Shown: positions 45,301 to 55,694 of the stretch, piece after piece
Layout: the number at the start of each line of letters is the position of its first letter
Numbering within the stretch: position 1 is the first letter of the stretch
DNA from: Platerodrilus igneus
Taxonomy: Eukaryota > Arthropoda > Insecta > Coleoptera > Lycidae
Direction: 5' to 3'
DNA length: 64,000 nucleotides
Assembly (NCBI GenBank): GCA_036346225.1
Contig: JARFIW010001469.1
Coordinates: 14,850,001 to 14,914,000, forward strand
Position numbers and translations under genes: made by a program
The notes under the pieces: model-generated
Told to the model about the DNA's origin: nothing
The model's database searches: none
What the model saw: only the letters and a program-made list of their open reading frames with translations

Positions 45301-48300
45301 GAGAACTTCTCACGGGAAGAAAAAAATTAATTACGTGAATTGTTGTTGTCGTATAGGTCGATATTTTTGAACCAACCGTGTAGGACGAATATTTATTGTC
45401 ACGAAATTGAGTTGTGGGATGACACGCCATTTTTGTGAAGTCATACCCAATTGCGGAACAAGCAAAGGATGAATTCTGCTGTCAAGTGAGGTCTGAGTTA
45501 AAAAAGGAAAAAATTGTAAAAAGGTATGCTGATTGATATATTGTCGATGGTGGTATTTTGTTTAGGCGAAGTCATGACGGTTTGCGCGGGTTTAAGGTAT
45601 GCATTCCTGCCTATCAGATTTGTAAGTTGGTTTGGCAAGAGCATGTCGAGAACGGACATTTTGGAGTAGAGAAATGTTTTCAGATGTTGCACAGGGATTA
45701 TTGTTTTGCGAGAATGAAACATTATATACGGAAAATTATTTCAAGTTGCGATTTGTGTCAGAAGTCGAAAAGTTCGGTAAAAAATTTTGGCGAGTACCAT
45801 AGTGTATTGGCCGAAGCACCAAATAAAATCATTTGTGTAGACTTGATGGGCCCGCTTCCGGTATTCAGGGGAGGGGCGACCCAATTATTTGCTGCAGTAG
45901 ATGCTTTCAGTAAATTAGTGGCTTTATACCCGCTTAAGCGCGCTAATACGGCCGCTATTCTTTGTTGCTTATTTAATAAATATTTTGTGGGGGTTGGCAA
46001 ACCAGATATCATTCTTTCTGGTAACGGTAGCCAGATGGCGAGCAAAAAATGGAAAGTGTCGTTGGAGGTAGTAGGTGTGAAGGTAGCTCACGCGTCAGTG
46101 TACTTTCCACAAGGAAACATGACAGAGCGTGTCAATGGAGAAATTGTGCAGATGTTACGGTCACTGTGTTATTCAGCTCATGGAGGGTGAGCGTTGGTAT
46201 TGGATAAGGTGGAAAAAGGGATAAACAGGGCAGTCCACGATTCTACGGGTTTCAGTCCATTAGAATTGCATTTTGGAGCTTTCATAGATAACCCCATGGG
46301 AGTATTGCCTTTCCTACTAGTCTTGAACAAGGTGATGATCGGGACATAATTATAACTTTGGCGTATGATTGGTTAAAATCGAAGGCCGAAAAACGTAGAT
46401 TGCGGCATCAAAAGGTAAACAAAAAGTGTATTGTTTTTAAGGTAGGTGATAAAGTACTGGTTTGCACTCATCCCCAGTTTTCTGCCGAGGATAGAGAGTT
46501 TAAGAAATTCTTTTTAGTGTATTCGGGGCCTTCTACAGTAGTGGCCAAGCGAGGGCCGAATTCATATGAGGTTCAGGACGATGCCCGCGGTGTTTCGTTG
46601 GGTATACAAAATGTACGCAATTTAAAACCGTATATAGGGCCGGACCAAAATCTGCCCGCAAAACTGTTAGTATAAGTTCAAATTAATTACCAAGCAAGCT
46701 TAGTCAGTAAGTTCAACTTATAGGGGGGTAATGTACTGGCCCGCCCTTGATCGAGTCGAGTTAAGGATGCGACGCCGTGCGGTTGTTTTGTTTGGCACGT
46801 GTCCTCCGGTCGTGTATTAATGATTGTTAATTTGTAAACTTAGTGAGCTATAAATTATTTAGTAATTTCAATCGATGTGGTAGTGACAGCATCTTTGAAA
46901 TTCGTCATTGTTGGATTACTATACAAATAAGTTTAGTAGTTAGAATTTTATTCATTTGCGAATAGCAACGCTATATGCGTATATCTATAAGGGGTGTCGT
47001 TTAACCTCGTTGTGATTGTATTATACGACACGTAGAGCATTGGCATTTGTTTCAACTTTGTTACATTATTTTATACCATTATTACATTAAACCCATATAA
47101 ATTAGGCTGCAAGTTGGTTCATTCTTCTAAACAGATAATAGCGATACAACGAAACTATACAGGAATCCACGTGTATCCAGGAGGGTTGCTACTAGCCAGG
47201 GCCACATCTCAAGGGCAACCGCTTCTGTGACAACTCATAAAGCATCAACGAACATTACAGAATGCAGTACCTAGTGACTGTTCATCCTCATATAACTTGA
47301 ATAATGAAGGTTTGAGTCGAAGATCTCTTGTAGCTGGAACATCCAGATATGAACAAACACCATCGCCTAAACCTGAACTATCTACTTTTACGAGTAAAAG
47401 CCGTCGCATATCTTCTACTTCTACCGACACAGATTTAGAGCTCGAGGAGCATGTCGATGGTGAACTGACTGACGACGACGATAAGATTCTTGAACCAAAA
47501 TTGTCAAGCAAATCCTTTGCAGATCTTTTGCCGTTACCAAGATTTAAAACTAGAAATCAATCAAGACAAATTCAACATACAAAAATTTTGACTTCGACTC
47601 CGGTGAAGGAAGAATTAGAGAAAAAGGAAGAAAAGAAGAAAAAGAAACAGTAGAAGTTGAAAAACGTTAAAAGATGTGTTGCCCCTACGAGAAAGAAGAA
47701 GAATAATGCTGGGAAAGATGGCATATCCTCCATATGCCAAGATTTTGGAGTGAAAAATTAGTTGTGGTGGAGATGTCGGATATGTGGTTCTTGGGCTCAT
47801 GCTGACTACACAGACATCGAGAAAGTTGACTCTTGTATCCGTTCTCAATGCTAATTATAAATATTTTTTATTTTTTTACATCTGTTGTTTAACTTTGTAA
47901 AAAAAAGTTATTAAAATTATTTGATGGATATTACCAGACTTAATGATCGATTTTACCCGACAGGTCGACATTACTCACCAAAAATACAGATTCCATTTTT
48001 TTCATTTAAAAAAAAAAGGAATTATAACTAAACAATAATTGTTGAGGTTGTATTAAGCATAATCCTTTTTTTAGTTATCTCTTAAAAAGCGCAAGTTTCT
48101 AACTACAACTGAAACAGAATGAATTTTTTTGCTTAAGTTGTAAATATTCGACTACTCTCCCCTAATATTGCATTGCAAACATAATACTTACATCCCAGTA
48201 GAAATTAAACAACCACTCACCTTTCAAAAATATCAAGCTGTTTTCCCAAAGCGGCTCTAAACCTTGTACAGGAATCCGTTGTTTATGGTCAGTAAAATGA

Positions 48301-48631
48301 TCAAAATCTTTAACTGCAATTTGTTTAATTAATTCCGGATCTCGAAAATATAAGATGGGTGATAAGTTGTGATATGCACCACTGAATCTAAGCAAAAGTT
48401 AATATAAATGTCAATTTTGCACAGAACTTACCGTTTTTCTGGAAATTCATTATAAATCATGCAGTTGATTTCTGGTTGTGGTTTGGGTTGAACAACTAAA
48501 CTGATAATGCGTATCCATTGCGAAAGGACCGATTTTTGTGGTACACCCTTCTGTGTCCAATACCTAAGGGGTTTAATTAAATAAAAATAAAATAAAACAC
48601 TTAGTGCAACGCTTGCTAAAACCCAATACAT
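24339..48631 (-). CDS. Cytochrome P450, CYP9-like (clan 3), five exons
   Basis: Exons on the minus strand: 48631-48432, 48387-48221, 25643-25315, 25271-24818, 24769-24339. All introns are GT-AG, and the phases (2, 1, 0, 1) join to exactly 527 codons including the stop, the usual microsomal P450 length. The N-terminus is a membrane anchor (MYWVLASVALSVLFYFYL). WRYIR is the C-helix, EALR the K-helix ExxR, FDPERF the PERF motif and FGIGPRGCIG the heme-cysteine loop. The I-helix reads AGFKSVST rather than the usual acidic-Thr form. Such enzymes oxidise xenobiotics or endogenous lipids at the ER. Three introns are 43-48 bp; intron 2 is 22.6 kb of transposons. It could alternatively be parts of two genes, but the phase match argues for one. 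Confidence 0.85.
25644..27033. other. Intron 2 of P450, transposon-poor stretch
   Basis: AT-rich DNA upstream of the BEL gag. It may include the BEL 5' LTR, but I could not define LTR ends. Confidence 0.4.
27034..28085 (+). pseudogene. BEL/Pao gag (DUF1759 type), frameshifted
   Basis: An N-terminal coiled-coil-like stretch from ATG 27034 precedes KLPKISVPLFSGDLQKW, the hallmark of BEL/Pao gag, in another frame (near 27390). This leads to KRYNNSLPIINSHL and a region ending with SLGTCN near 27920. At least two frameshifts (about 27340 and 27790). A CxxC knuckle region follows at 28141-28230 (CSICIGAKHPVYEC, CYVCG). Confidence 0.85.
28226..28528 (-). mobile_element. tRNA-derived SINE, copy 2 (longer form)
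   Basis: Same family as 23351-23571 but on the minus strand, flanked by the 12-bp duplication aaaggcaccaca (28214-28225 and 28529-28540) in the BEL gag knuckle. It carries about 70 bp between the tRNA head and the body that copy 1 lacks. Confidence 0.88.
28677..28991 (+). pseudogene. BEL/Pao aspartic protease region
   Basis: The frame contains VLLATAVVTL and ARVVLDNGSQSSFI, where the retropepsin-like active site is D-N-G-S rather than D-S/T-G. It continues toward 29085, where the solo LTR interrupts. The BEL frame resumes at 30480 with in-frame residues. It belongs to the BEL pol. Confidence 0.75.
29090..30479 (+). mobile_element. Gypsy solo LTR, 1,390 bp
   Basis: Starts TGTTACGTTC and ends ACGTAGCA, with a 4-bp duplication AACT on both sides (29086-29089 and 30480-30483). 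It is homologous to the 3' LTR at 59356-60615. No internal region is present, so it is a recombined solo LTR. The BEL coding frame reads across the empty site. Confidence 0.9.
30480..31865 (+). pseudogene. BEL/Pao reverse transcriptase
   Basis: Segments in order: IDILIGADGYYDLL (30605), EKRLHNDLGLF (30980), YFPPHYCVLKESSSTTKLRVVFDAS (31115) and LTCDIEKMYRQV (31290). The catalytic YxDD equivalent reads YANDIL near 31518. STIAQMFDPLGFLGP follows near 31815. These are BEL RT and connection domain motifs. The frame has stops, and the second Asp-Asp position is altered. Confidence 0.85.
31868..33268 (-). mobile_element. 5'-truncated LINE (RTE-like) with repeated 3' segments
   Basis: The minus-strand frame at 33268-32641 encodes the RT C-terminus (KRLLKTYVWSTALYGYETWT, MWCYRRMMKISWTD, GKKRKRGRPRLDY). 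Toward the 3' end, two further degenerate copies of the terminal part occur (about 32390-32610 and 31880-32270), ending in a (CAT)n tail. A 14-bp duplication ccatttatagtcat flanks it (31854-31867 and 33269-33282). Confidence 0.85.
33283..35555 (+). pseudogene. BEL/Pao RNase H and integrase remnants
   Basis: ELHxFADSSVKAYGACLYIS (RNase H) near 33450 and SLPRLEY near 33590. The integrase zinc region (HVRLGHAGAQ, CMICFRF) lies near 34380-34500. The catalytic region starts PFERVGLDYGGPF at 34570 and continues with KAVHIELVSSLTTETF near 34680-34740. Multiple stops and frameshifts. Confidence 0.8.
35556..37040. other. Intron DNA, unassigned
   Basis: AT-rich. It may contain the BEL 3' LTR, but no boundaries could be set. 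No gene seen. Confidence 0.4.
37320..38000. repeat. Fold-back repeat cluster, left part
   Basis: Units of the form ttctttttgtat...gtgcgtgtgcagg...gaatttt(c/t)gaaaa appear with their inverted counterparts (ttcagaatgtccattctta and following bases). The cluster resumes at 39690-41055. It looks like degenerate inverted-repeat elements. Confidence 0.6.
38001..39690. other. Intron DNA, unassigned
   Basis: No gene or clear repeat recognised. Confidence 0.4.
39690..41055. repeat. Fold-back repeat cluster, right part
   Basis: Several plus-oriented units (near 39795, 40318, 40610 and 40793) alternate with inverted units (near 40125, 40459 and 40930). Each pair can form a long imperfect hairpin. No coding capacity. 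Confidence 0.65.
42673..43223 (+). repeat. Gypsy 5' LTR
   Basis: 551 bp. It has an extra stretch of about 43 bp near its start, absent from the 3' LTR, and lacks about 17 bp near 46840 of the other copy. Followed by the primer-binding site at 43226-43240. Confidence 0.85.
43663..44223 (+). CDS. Gypsy gag, N-terminal part
   Basis: 186 codons, starting MSHTYNTRSRNKQQ, with a helical stretch and then a region like retrotransposon gag (VSLIVGNLRGSAQDW near residues 155-170). A stop at 44221 cuts the gag. Continuation is visible in other frames up to a Gly/Asn/Arg-rich nucleic-acid-binding-like tail (44452-44760). No zinc knuckle is seen. Confidence 0.7.
   Translation: MSHTYNTRSRNKQQIKFQKTDKMADSEIAKALKQLVAAVNNMNCNNAVLKDSIEQMNLNISVNMNKLSNDVNRVSESVKEVGANDVKNFRDVGVVNQRETSGIVPMVPGTQNYMSLYKDLGGANLCFSPDGSVHPVNFIKKQETIMLEAGVPDTRKVSLIVGNLRGSAQDWGVLKEERVKSFKEFK
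44830..45330 (+). pseudogene. Gypsy protease region, active site altered
   Basis: KILVDPGTQVTCI at about 44845 occupies the place of the retropepsin D-S/T-G motif, with Pro in the second position. The later frame has VVPGLIRDVIFGCDF, matching the flap-to-C-terminal retropepsin part. After 45330 the frame breaks; RT is missing and integrase begins near 45540. Confidence 0.65.
45558..46675 (+). pseudogene. Gypsy integrase, catalytic Asp lost
   Basis: The HHCC region is at 45640-45770 (EHVENGHFG, CDLCQKSK). The core begins with IICVDLMGPLP (first Asp). The second catalytic position reads ILSGNGSQ instead of the usual SDNG, and TERVNGEIV holds the Glu. A stop near 46190 separates a C-terminal domain at 46358-46675 (FKVGDKVLVCTH, YSGPSTVV). 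The enzyme is not expected to be active. Confidence 0.8.
46732..47259 (+). repeat. Gypsy 3' LTR
   Basis: 528 bp, TGTACTGG...GAACATTACA, followed by GAAT (47260-47263), the same 4 bp that precede the 5' LTR. Confidence 0.88.
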
Positions 48632-49895
48632 GTTTTTCAGTGATTCGTTGGAGATTGCAGCAAACTTGTGTTTATAATACTTATTTCGTTGTAGTTCACC
48701 ACATAAAATATTATAATTTAAGCCATAGCATTATATTGTAATAATTAACAAACTATGGACTTTCCTTCAGTAGTTAATAATGCAAATAAAAGTCATCCAA
48801 ACGCATACATAAGCGATATAAAAATACCTAGGAAAGTACAACAATGCGTGAATGAAAGTTTTTATGGTATTATTATTTGTTATCGAAAGGTTGCAAGTTT
48901 ATCAATTTAAGATAAACATTAAACCTTAAATCCAGGAATAAACTTATCTTTCTCTGTAACTGGAAACGTTTATTATAAACATTCTTTGCGCTTCATCTGT
49001 TGTGATTGTATCTTCGACTTGCTCTTTGCCTCCTGAGTCACCCATATGTACAACGTAACAGGAGTCAGTATTATTTATTATAGAAAAATCATAAAAAACC
49101 AAATCGCAACACTTACTTCATAACGACTTCCTCCCAATATCTAAACCAAACGTTCTCCAATCAGGAACGCTTCTATTCTAGATCAGAAACACGCGAATAT
49201 TTGGTACGAACTTTATTAGATAGTTTTTGACTAAATAGATACTTACCGAACTTTATTTTGACCTGCTTTTTTACTCGATATCTGCCGAAATGCCAAAAGA
49301 ATCCCGAATTGGTATCGACGATTATTTTGTGTGACAATAGTGTAACATATATAAGTTTCGGTCCAGTTATACGGGTGGCCTGGATAAAAGAGGTCCAGTA
49401 TTCATTTAAAAGTAGTAAATAGAAAATATTATGAATAAAAATAAACAATAGATTCAATAGTTTACATTAGGTGTTAAAAGTATTCACAGGGAACTTCGAA
49501 ACACTTAGTGCGATTTCCGCAATTGTATTGCGAATGCTAGTTTATTGTACGCGAGTTATTAGTGTACACTTTATCTTTTAGGTTACCCCACAAATAATAA
49601 TCGCAGTCAGACAGATCGGGTAAACTGGGAAGCCATAAACCTGTGGAACTTACGTTCTTGTCCGAAAATTGCTATACAAAATTTGATTTATGAGATATTT
49701 AGAAACTGAAGATTCAGAAACTTTGACCAAGCTCTAACATAGCAATATTAATTTTCCTAACCTAATATATTGGTGTCTAATGATGGAAATAAGAATCAGA
49801 CAATTTAGAAGATCTTTACAAACTAGCAATACTAAAATATTACTAAGCTTTAAACGTCATGACATAAATTTCATCAATCTAACTAATTAAACTCT
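48632..49895. other. 5' flank of the P450 gene, unassigned
   Basis: AT-rich DNA upstream of the P450 ATG. No other gene or repeat recognised. Confidence 0.4.
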
Positions 49896-49899
49896 AATG

Positions 49900-52075
49900 T
49901 GGAAATTTGCTTCAAAGATGCGATTTATGAACTATTTACAAACCGATGGACCTGTACCTTGCCGAAGTTCTAAATTACTAGAACAGGTGAAATGGCTTGG
50001 GTGTTCTAATAAGCTAAAGAGCCAAACTACAGGTCCAACCAAAGTAGTAGGGTCGTTAGTAAGGAACCAGACTAAGACAGGTCCCCAAAAGAGGGCAGCG
50101 GCTCTTTCGGTACTTAGATTGGCAGAGACCATATGGGTCGATATGGCAGTCTAAGACACACTGCCGCGATGTGGAAGGCAACGGGAAACCACCATATAAT
50201 CTCCCAAGTACACAGTGTACTTAAATTGTAACAAACATGATGGCATTCTATGGGGTAAAAGATTCCGAAGTTAAAATAGTCCCCCATTCGGATCTCCGGG
50301 AGGGGACTACTTCGGAGGATGTGATCGGAAAGTTAAAAATAAGATTCGGGAACATTCTGCGAGTCGGAGCGTGGAATGTTAGAAGTATGAAGCAAGTAGG
50401 TAAGCCAGAGAACCTAAAAATCGAAATGAATAGGTTATCACTAGACATAGTAGGGATCAGCGAAGTTCGGTGGCCAGAGGCGGGGGATTTTTGGAGTGGA
50501 GGCTTCAGGGTAATTCATACACGAGCAGAGGAAGGAAATTTGGAGTGGGGATAGTTATGCGGAAAAAGATAGAATACTGTGTAGAAAATTACTTACAAAA
50601 GAACGAAAGAGTACTCATGGTTAGATTAGAATCTAAACCAGTAAACACAGTAATAATACAAGTATACATGCGCACCTCTAGCTACAGTGACGAAGAAGTA
50701 GAAGCCATCTACAATAATATCGAAGACATATTAAGGTACGTAAAAGGACATGAAAATTTAATAATTACGGGGGATTTTAATGCCGTGGTAGGTGAGGGTA
50801 GAAAAGGAGCAGTAGTAGGTTTATTTGGTTTAGGCACGAGAAACGACGGGGTAGGCTGGTAGAATTTTGCAACAAGAACAATTTAATCATCACAAACACA
50901 TTATTTCAACATCATGCTAGAAAACTATATACGTGGAAGATGCCAGGAGATATAGGAAGATATCAAATAGATTACATTCTTGTTAGACAACGGTTTAGGA
51001 ATCAAGTAAAAGACTGTAGAAGCTACCCAGAAGCAGATATAGACACTGAGCACAACATCATAATTATGAAGGCCGCACTTAAATTTAAGAATGTGAAAAA
51101 AAGAAACGGAAAAAGGCACTTGGACTTAGAGAAACTAAAAGATAAAAATATTCAAGAAAGATTCGAAAAAAAATCAAATGAATTGCTCAAAGATATCGGG
51201 AAAATATCTGATACTAAGGAAGTAGAAACAGAATGGAATAACATTAAATCCAGCCTAGACATGGCGGTCAGAGATATTCTGGGGTATACACAAAAAGAAA
51301 ATAAGAAACCATGGATAACAAAGGATATCCTGAATTTAATAGAAGAAAGACGAAAATACAAAAATAAATCAGACGAAACAGGAAAACAGAGATACAAAGC
51401 CATAAAATGGGATACTATTCGAAAATGCATGAAAGTTAAAGAACAATGGATTGATGAAAAGTGTAAAGAGGTACAAACGAAGATGGAAATCGGAAAGACA
51501 GACAAAGCATACAAATTAATTAGAATCAATTTTAGGGATATAAAACCATATAGCAAAAATATAAGGGACGCACAAGGAAACGTCATCATAGAAAACGTAA
51601 AGAAAGTGGGTAGATGGCAAGAATATATAGGGAATTTATATGCAGGAGAGGAACTAACTGCATTAGAACAGGAGTCAGACATTGAAAATGATGACATGGG
51701 ATATTCTATACTTGGAGATGAGTTTGAATTAGCGTTAAAGAGTCTGAAAAATGGTAAGGCGCCGGGTACAGATAAGGTGCAAGCAAAAACTCTAAAAGCC
51801 GTTGGACAGGCAGTAACAGAACGTCTCTTCCAACTTGTAAGCTATATGTATGAGACAGGCGAGATACCCAAAGATTTCAAACGTAGCATCATAGTAACTA
51901 TACCAAAAAAAGAAAGGCGCGGATAGATGTGAAAATTTTCGAACAATAAGTTTGACAGCACACGTGTCAAAAATATTAACTAGAATTGTGCAAAGACGAA
52001 TGGAAAAGCGGGCGGAAGAAATACTAGGAGAAGACCAATTTGGGTTTAGGCGAAACAGGGAAACACAAAAGGCAC
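49900..52075 (+). mobile_element. RTE-like LINE, better copy
   Basis: It matches 1555-3343 plus 19827-20007. After a 5' leader the endonuclease and RT start follow. It ends abruptly in the RT (near GEDQFGFRRN, about 52030-52055), where minus-strand gypsy sequence begins. Confidence 0.85.
50237..51926 (+). pseudogene. LINE endonuclease-RT polyprotein
   Basis: ATG 50237. [15 protein letters not shown] (endonuclease motif I) and IVGISEVRW (catalytic Glu) follow. After a frame change near 50530, ITGDFNAVVG and RYQIDYILVRQRF appear; a second change lies near 50860. From 50940 the frame is clean for 328 codons through a basic helical linker to LKNGKAPGTDKVQAK (RT start) and IIVTIPKK. A stop at 51924 and a frame change end it. 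Members nick DNA and copy their RNA; this copy is inactive. Confidence 0.85.
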
Positions 52076-52089
52076 GTTCCTGATGTAAG

Positions 52090-52489
52090 ATAGGACCTAA
52101 CGTTTGATCCATAGTACGTTGTAGGGTTTGTGGTGCGTTACAGAGACCAAAAGGCAAAAAATTATATTCCAAAAGACCTCGGCCTGGAACACAAAAAGCA
52201 GTTTTTTGACGAGAAGATAGGTCGAGAGGTATCTGATAAAAAACTTGTTTAAGATCGATAGATGAGATAAATTTTGCGTTTCGAAGCCGGCTTAAAATTG
52301 AGTTGTTCTAGGTAGAGGGTAAGCGTCAGAGACAGTTACACAATTCAACTTTCTGCCATCAAAACAAACACGCCAATCGTCATTCTTCTTACGAACTAAT
52401 AATACGTGAGACATCCAGGGTGAATTTGAGGGAGAGATAACACCAGATTCTAACATTTTATCTATTTTGGAATGCAAATGCTTTTGCAA
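52090..52489 (-). pseudogene. Gypsy reverse transcriptase fragment
   Basis: KIDKMLESGVISPSNSPWMS and VRKKNDDWRVCFDGRKLN (motif 1-2) lead to DAYPLPR. After a frame break MEYNFLPFGLCNAPQTLQ (52172) follows. The catalytic YxDD lies beyond the truncation. Confidence 0.85.
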
Positions 52490-52499
52490 TGCAGGCGAT

Positions 52500-53110
52500 A
52501 ATGGATATTGACGTTGCTTAAAATGGAGGGCATCACCTGTAGAAATAACATGTGTTGCAGTAGTAACGTAACCAAGTTCAGAGGTATTAAGTTTACGAAA
52601 TTTGTCAATTGTAGAGTTAAGGATTACATTTTGAGAGCAGTAAGAGAAATTTTATTAGATATTCCTGCAGATGCACAGGAATTTGTTTTAAGAGAAGTTT
52701 GCCATGTAAAATCTTGGAAGTAAAGCGACAAATTAAAAAGTTTGCAAAAGTCCACACCTAGTAGGAAAGGATAAGCTAATGTAAGTACAATCAAAAATGG
52801 AACCTCACGTTCAAGTGATTCTACTCGAATTTTTAATTTAAGGGAACCCGTTACATATATTTGATTATCGTCGGCTAAATTTATGGAAATTTTTTCGGGA
52901 ACAATTTGAATTTTAATATCTTGTTTAGATAATTGTTGTAGACCTTCGTTGTATATAAGGGAGCATGAGGAACCGGTGTCCAGTAAAGCTATTACATTTA
53001 AGGAACCAATCGAGATGGGTAAGTGTGGACGGTTATCAAAGGGTTTCTTAACAAGTTGTGAAGCAGCAGACTTTTTATGGTAAAAGAAATTAACGGTTTG
53101 TAGCCAATTA
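52500..53110 (-). pseudogene. Gypsy protease region
   Basis: On the minus strand VIALLDTGSSCSLIYNEG (near 52995-52945) is a normal retropepsin active site; FLLGVDFCKLF (near 52765) is the C-terminal retropepsin motif. Several stops interrupt the frame. Confidence 0.75.
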
Positions 53111-53243
53111 GACCACTCTGACGGAGTAGTATAACATAATTCTTCTAATGAAGATAAGGCATTTTGTACATTGACAGTGGCGATATTATTGTTAGATAAA
53201 TTTAATAAAGGTACAGCGTTAGAGGTAGTTTTATGGTTTAAGT

Positions 53244-54466
53244 TTATTGACGTCTGGGTCCGTTGAATGATTGGTGTTGAGGACGATTTTGATTCCTTGA
53301 GATATTCACGCTCTGAGTAGGAATATCTCGAGGAGAGTTTCCCGATACGTTAGGATTACAATTCGTACAGTTAGATTTATAGATATTAGCACGACCACAA
53401 CCATAACAAAAATATTTTTGGGGTATGTACAACCATTGTAGTTATGTCCACTTCTCTTACAGTTCTAGTGAGTTATTTGTTGGGGTAGAAGGAACATTAA
53501 GGGTAGATACTTCATGAGAAGTTTGAACTTGACACGCTAAATCGGGTTCTAAAAGTCCAGATTGTTTTTCTGGAGGGGGACGGTATTTATCAACTCGCAG
53601 CTTTACTTTTTGAAGCGAACGACATAAATCTTTGAAGTGAGCTAAGGCAGAAATGTGTTGTAACGCTAGACGTCCGGAAAAATAAGGATTTAAATTTTTA
53701 CATAACTGATCAATAATTTCAGATTCTGAAGGTTTACTATCAAGTCTACTATATAAGGCTTCTATTGAGGTAATAAAGGAAATAACATTTTCGCCAGGTT
53801 CTTGGGTTCGATTTCGTATCTCATTCCAAAGGTCGGTAATTTAACCATGGGGTAAGAAGTCTCGTTTTAAACACGTAACTAATTCCTCCCAGGTAGAAAT
53901 TTGATCTCTAATGTTACGGTACCAGATTAAAGCAGAATCAGAAAACAATTCACCTGCTGAAACAAATAAATTCTGGTTGGTACATTTTCGAGAAATTCTG
54001 AAATCGTTAATCCTAGCGAAAAAAGACATTAAAGTATTGGGGCGTCAAACCTTTGAAAAGTTAAACCCCATTTATAAACAGGTATAGATTTCCCTAATGG
54101 TTGAGCTTGGGGAATTACGAGATTTGATAACGGTAGAGATATATCTGTGTTTGCGTTTGGATCGAGTTTCTCAAGAACCATCCCTTCAAGTAATAAGATA
54201 TCTGATAGAAAAGTTTGTTTAGCTTGGTTCGCTTGTTCATTGTCATATAAACACAATAGTTCTATACGCTGCTTAAGATGGATTATACGCGAAACCAAAC
54301 GTTTTAATTCAATATCACTTGGGTCGTGGTCTATTTTGTTTATTATATTAGTTATATCTTCAAGGGATAGTTTGATTTCAGATACATTGTGAGTTAAATT
54401 CGAAACAATTTTTTTAGAAATAGGTAGGCCTTTTGTTTTCTGGGCTAGAATGGCTTTAACTTGCAA
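53244..54466 (-). pseudogene. Gypsy gag
   Basis: 54466-54029 is an N-terminal helical region ending VYKWGLTF. 54029-53841 holds the gag core (FFARINDFRISRKC, ALIWYRNIRDQISTWEEL). 53432-53244 holds a zinc-knuckle-like CYGCGRANIYKSNC. Frame changes separate these parts. Confidence 0.8.
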
Positions 54467-54479
54467 TCGTCTATTATTT

Positions 54480-55690
54480 TAGTTAGAGGCGGGGGTAGTG
54501 TTTCTACATTCAATTTCGTAAATCAGCTCCAAAGACTTAAGATGTGTAATGTTCATTTTGATTTAATATTTGAGACAACAATATACAAGATATACGATAC
54601 TATAGTAATTCACACGACAACAAACGGTACAGCTAACTTCAATTCGCTACGATAAGTTTATTCCAAGGCAAAATCTTCTTTTTAAAAAAGGCATTTGTAA
54701 GTTACACTGTTTAAATCACTTAAGGGAACAACTTTTAAAACTATATCAAAGCAAAATAATGTTTAAGAAAAGAAATATATCACGGTTAAGTTAGAATAAC
54801 GCTTTAAAAAACACTAAAAACTCAGTTAATTAGGAAATCTATATTTCGACATGGAATTTTGTTATATATAGGTAATTGTAATTTACAATTAATTATTTGG
54901 GTTATAAAAAAGACACTCAAAATTATAGAAAGATACATTATATGTGTTATTTAACAAATACAATAGAGTTAGGTTAGTCTAACGTTTTAAAGCATATACT
55001 AAAAAGCCAATTAATTACGTTAAATATTTTTAAACACAAAGTTTCCTTCAAGTAATTTGTAAATCATAATCAAACATCTGGATTACCAGAAAACACCTTT
55101 TTAAAATGTTATCAAGCAAGACAGCATTTATTCATAATTTAAAAAACACTTTAAAGCAGAAAAAACCAGCCATGGTTATGTTTAATCTAGTATAAAATAG
55201 ATAATTTCCGTAATAAACAATGGAAAAGGCATACATCAATTAATTGTTTATGTTTATTTATATATAAATGTACTCACGTGTATAGTTTAAAAGTGAGGTT
55301 AACTTGTTGAACCCTCCTAAAAACGTATAGTTTCATTTAAAAAACAAACTATGCACTTAAATAACATAACATAATTCAAGTTAAAAAGGTACACCACATT
55401 TGAAATTGGAAGAAAATTAAATTAACCATACATTTAAAGACAAAAGGTATATATTTCAATATTAAAAATGGCGGTTTTACATTTAGTTACTATAGCAACT
55501 GTTTTTGACATTTTAGGAATCTAGTGAGTTGCAAAATACCAACATAAATTTTTAGGGTCCATAGACATTAGAATATTAGATAATTTATTTATTTTAAATC
55601 AAAAAGCTATAAATAACGTTAATTAATACATTGTAAAGCCATAAAAGAAATACTACAATCTAAAAAAAAACACGTTAAAGGCGCCAATTC
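54480..55690. other. Gypsy leader, non-coding
   Basis: AT-rich DNA between the putative primer-binding site and gag. No open frame of note. Confidence 0.45.
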
Positions 55691-55694
55691 TTAC

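Larger units (their letters stand above)
42673..47259 (+). mobile_element. RT-less gypsy retrotransposon
   Basis: The 5' LTR is 42673-43223 and the 3' LTR 46732-47259 (TGTA...TACA), with target duplication GAAT. The primer-binding site tggcgcccaacgtgg follows the 5' LTR and a purine tract taggggggta precedes the 3' LTR. Gag and integrase remain, but no RT/RNase H is found between them, so the element could only move with outside help. Confidence 0.9.
41461..47653 (+). pseudogene. Pogo-like transposase, split by gypsy
   Basis: ATG 41461 starts a psq-type HTH (AVKEKDVPIRKAARMFDVPYRTLQDRL, about 41535-41625), ending at a stop near 41637. A CENP-B-like region (DWLYSFLRRNPNLSLRKPEAAS) follows at about 41825. 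The DDE_1 core has IYNVDETGI (42000) and LIMDNHSTHSS (42300). After a decayed stretch the C-terminal frame runs to 42672, where the gypsy is inserted. The same frame resumes at 47264 and ends at 47653 with an acidic then Lys-rich tail. Dead before or after the insertion through several stops. Confidence 0.85.
41057..48162 (+). mobile_element. Pogo-like DNA transposon interrupted by gypsy
   Basis: Ends GGGAAGAGTAGT...ACTACTCTCCCC flanked by TA (41055-41056 and 48163-48164), the Tc1/mariner/pogo target. Without the gypsy insert it is about 2.5 kb. It carries a psq/CENP-B/DDE_1 transposase relic. Confidence 0.85.

Noticed and set aside
49897..50154. Open frame in the LINE leader
   Set aside because: The related leader at 1570-1760 does not keep this frame; probably not coding.
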